DNA from: a bacterium
GTDB taxonomy: Bacteria; Eremiobacterota; Eremiobacteria; Baltobacterales; Baltobacteraceae
Direction of reading: 5' to 3'
Length of the DNA: 8,265 bases
Assembly (NCBI GenBank): GCA_021784715.1
Contig: JAJYHP010000069.1
Location: 1-8,265, forward strand
The position numbers and the translations under genes were made by a program. This document shows positions 6,396 to 8,265 of the stretch, in pieces; the stretch's first letter is position 1; the number at the start of each line of letters is the position of its first letter. Below the pieces are notes generated by a model that was given only the letters and a program-made list of their open reading frames with translations, was not told the DNA's origin and made no database searches.

Positions 6396-7792
6396 GCCGA
6401 TCGCTCTCGTGCCGGGAGGCTCTCGGCGAGCTCGTCGTAGAGCATCGCCATCGTTTCGATTCCGCCGAAGAATTGTTTGAGCGAAAACTTCTCGTTCGGG
6501 GCGTGAATGCGATCGTCGGGAAGGCCGACGCCGATCATGACTTGCGGCAAGCCGTAGATGCGGTCGAAACTTCCGACGGGCGTGATCGAGCCGCCGGTAC
6601 CGATGAATACCGGCGCTTTGCCGAAGCCGCGCTCCATCGCTTTGGAGGCCGCAGAGACTGCCGGATGATCGCGCCCGATGAGCACGGCGCGCGCCGTACC
6701 TTCATCTTCCACCTCGACGCGCACCCCGGCCGGTGCGTGCGCGAGCAAATATTTCTTTACCGCGTCGCGCACGGCAAGCGGATCTTGGGCGCCGACGAGA
6801 CGCGCCGAGAGCTTCGCACACGCGTACGACGGGATCACCGTTTTATGACCCGGCCCTTGGTAGCCGCCCCAAATGCCGTTGCATTCCAGCGTCGGGCGAT
6901 ACCACATACGCGCGAGGGGATGGACGCCGCGCTCGCCCCACAATTGCGGGACGCCGAGTTCGGTAGCCGACGCGTTCTCGTCGTATGCGAGCTCGCGGAT
7001 CTGAATCTCCGTCGCTTCGTCGACCGCCGGTGCGCCATCGTAGAAACCCGGCACGCGCACGCGCGCTTGTTCGTCTTTGAGTGAAGCGATTGACATTGCC
7101 AACGCTTCGATCGGGTTGCGCACGAGCCCACCGAAATATCCCGAATGTAAATCCTCGCTCGGGCCCGTCACCCGCACGTCCCAATGAACGAGACCGCGCA
7201 CCGACGTGGTAAGCGCAGGAGTATCGGCGGCGTAAACGGCCGTATCGGAGATAATCGCGAGGTCTGCCTGCAGAAGCTCGTGATGGCGCTCGAGCGCTCG
7301 CTCGAAATTCGGCGACCCGACCTCTTCTTCACCTTCGATGAGAACGATGACGTTGAGCGGCAGATCGCCGCGCACGCGAAGGTGCGCTTCGAGCGCCGCG
7401 ATATGCATGAGCACCTGTCCCTTATCGTCGACCGCGCCGCGACCGTAGATATTTCCGTCGCGGAGGGTTCCCTCGAACGGCGGCGAGAGCCAGAGTTCGA
7501 ACGGCTCGGCGGGTTGGACGTCGTAATGCCCGTAGATGAGCACCGTCGGTTTCGCGGGGTCCTCGCCGAAGCGACCGTAGGCAAACGGCGCTCCGTCGGT
7601 CGGCAATAACTCGGCGTGAAAGCCGATCTCGCGCATCCGCTCGACCAGGAGCGTCGCACAACGTTCCATATCGCCGCGATGCTGAGGATTCGCTGAGACC
7701 GAGGGAATCGCGATCAGCGCCTTCAGTTCGTCGAGGTACCGCTCGTGCGATTTGCGCACGTACGCAAGTACGTCCTCATCTCGGTCGATCAT
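6389..7792 (-). CDS. M20-family metallodipeptidase (CNDP-like dipeptidase)
   Basis: A complete 467-residue di-zinc peptidase with no signal peptide, so cytosolic. The metal ligands and catalytic residues of the M20 family are all in place: YGHYDVQP (His89, with Asp91 beside it), GRGAVDDKGQ (Asp122 bridging), EGEEEVGS (Glu156 catalytic base, Glu157 ligand), SDT (Asp183) and RIHAPNE (His430). The central lid or dimerisation domain starts near TTSVRGLVHWDVRVTG (195-210) and contains DLHSGYFGG (214-222), as in carnosinase-like dipeptidases. It probably cleaves dipeptides to free amino acids that feed central metabolism. Start ATG at 7792 lies seven bases after the upstream stop and shows no clear Shine-Dalgarno, so translation probably depends on coupling. 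Its end overlaps the HyuA frame. Exact peptide preference is not visible. Confidence 0.93.
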   Translation of the reverse strand: MIDRDEDVLAYVRKSHERYLDELKALIAIPSVSANPQHRGDMERCATLLVERMREIGFHAELLPTDGAPFAYGRFGEDPAKPTVLIYGHYDVQPAEPFELWLSPPFEGTLRDGNIYGRGAVDDKGQVLMHIAALEAHLRVRGDLPLNVIVLIEGEEEVGSPNFERALERHHELLQADLAIISDTAVYAADTPALTTSVRGLVHWDVRVTGPSEDLHSGYFGGLVRNPIEALAMSIASLKDEQARVRVPGFYDGAPAVDEATEIQIRELAYDENASATELGVPQLWGERGVHPLARMWYRPTLECNGIWGGYQGPGHKTVIPSYACAKLSARLVGAQDPLAVRDAVKKYLLAHAPAGVRVEVEDEGTARAVLIGRDHPAVSAASKAMERGFGKAPVFIGTGGSITPVGSFDRIYGLPQVMIGVGLPDDRIHAPNEKFSLKQFFGGIETMAMLYDELAESLPARERSAR

Positions 7793-7799
7793 GGTCGGG

Positions 7800-8264
7800 T
7801 TATTCGCGCAACTGCGCTTCTACCTCTTTCGGCAATACGGGGCCGCTTAGGCGGATCTGCCGCGCGATCGCACCGACACGTACCTGGAATGAATGCGCTT
7901 TGCCGTCGTACGACCGCGCCTCGGACTGAAAAGTTCCGTAATCCCACCACCAACGGCCATCGATCTTATCGACGATCTCGCCGCTGCGCATGCCCGCGGC
8001 CCAGGCCGGGCCGCCGGCACGCACGTAGACGCGCATGTATCCGTCGACGGTTTTGAAGAGCGCGAAATAATAGGTGGGCCGGAGATTTTGCGGCAACGAG
8101 AGCCCGTGTACGAAGAGCACGTGCGCGCGCACGGGGTGTCGCGCCCGCCACGCCAGGAGCCGTTGCGCTCCCTGCAGCGCCAAGCGGCGAACGAGCGCTG
8201 CGTCGGGATGATGACGCACGGCATGGTCGTGCCACTCGCGTACGACCCAGCCCCCGCAATCCTC
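7800..8264 (-). CDS. PDZ-like domain protein, C-terminal part (start outside window)
   Basis: The last 154 codons of a gene whose frame stays open to the right edge, without a convincing start; a GTG at 8219 is possible but the residues before it (GGWVVREWHDHAV) look coding. Around residues 65-130 the segment VYVRAGGPAWAAGMRSGEIVDKIDG (split, 79-103) has the PDZ pattern of GGPA..AG...GD.I..I.G, followed by a Trp-rich GRWWWDYG and a strand-rich end (HSFQVRVG). PDZ domains bind C-terminal or internal peptide ends, often in proteases. No protease catalytic motif is inside the window, so its full function is unknown. It ends seven bases before the M20 dipeptidase and is likely in the same operon, which would fit a role in peptide handling. 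I do not recognise the family. Confidence 0.6.
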   Translation of the reverse strand, partial: EDCGGWVVREWHDHAVRHHPDAALVRRLALQGAQRLLAWRARHPVRAHVLFVHGLSLPQNLRPTYYFALFKTVDGYMRVYVRAGGPAWAAGMRSGEIVDKIDGRWWWDYGTFQSEARSYDGKAHSFQVRVGAIARQIRLSGPVLPKEVEAQLRE

Positions 8265-8265
8265 A

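Overview
The window is a GC-rich, tightly packed bacterial chromosome segment. All bases but about 140 lie in seven genes, two of them cut by the window ends. There is no RNA gene, insertion sequence, CRISPR array or phage marker, and no stretch over 300 bases lacks a gene. The mix of genes and GC-rich codon use would fit a soil or environmental lineage such as Candidatus Eremiobacterota/Vulcanimicrobiota, but this is a weak inference, because no ribosomal or marker gene is present.

Left block (minus strand, read from 2727 down to 1): an FAD-dependent oxidoreductase, a 100-residue HExxH mini-metalloprotease of ImmA/IrrE type, a BadF/BadG-type N-acetylhexosamine kinase, and the first 48 codons of NanE (N-acetylmannosamine-6-phosphate 2-epimerase). 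The genes are joined by ATGA stop/start overlaps or an 11-base gap, so they form one translationally coupled operon. Kinase plus NanE points to amino-sugar phosphorylation and epimerisation (ManNAc/GlcNAc-6-phosphate). The oxidoreductase and the protease have no assigned step in that route.

Middle: a plus-strand APC-superfamily (cationic amino acid transporter-like) permease with a clear ribosome binding site, transcribed divergently from the left operon. The roughly 100-base divergent region holds nested inverted repeats directly before the oxidoreductase start.

Right block (minus strand, read from the right edge down to 4323): the C-terminal part of a PDZ-like protein, an M20 metallodipeptidase, and a HyuA-like hydantoinase/oxoprolinase ASKHA protein of a divergent type without a neighbouring HyuB. 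The HyuA frame contains its ATP-binding motif but has no ATG, GTG or TTG before it, so its start must be non-standard or the sequence carries a base error there.

Taken together the locus looks like scavenging of peptides, cyclic amides or amino acids on the right and centre, and of amino sugars on the left, perhaps cell-wall or necromass derived. That linkage is inferred from gene order only.
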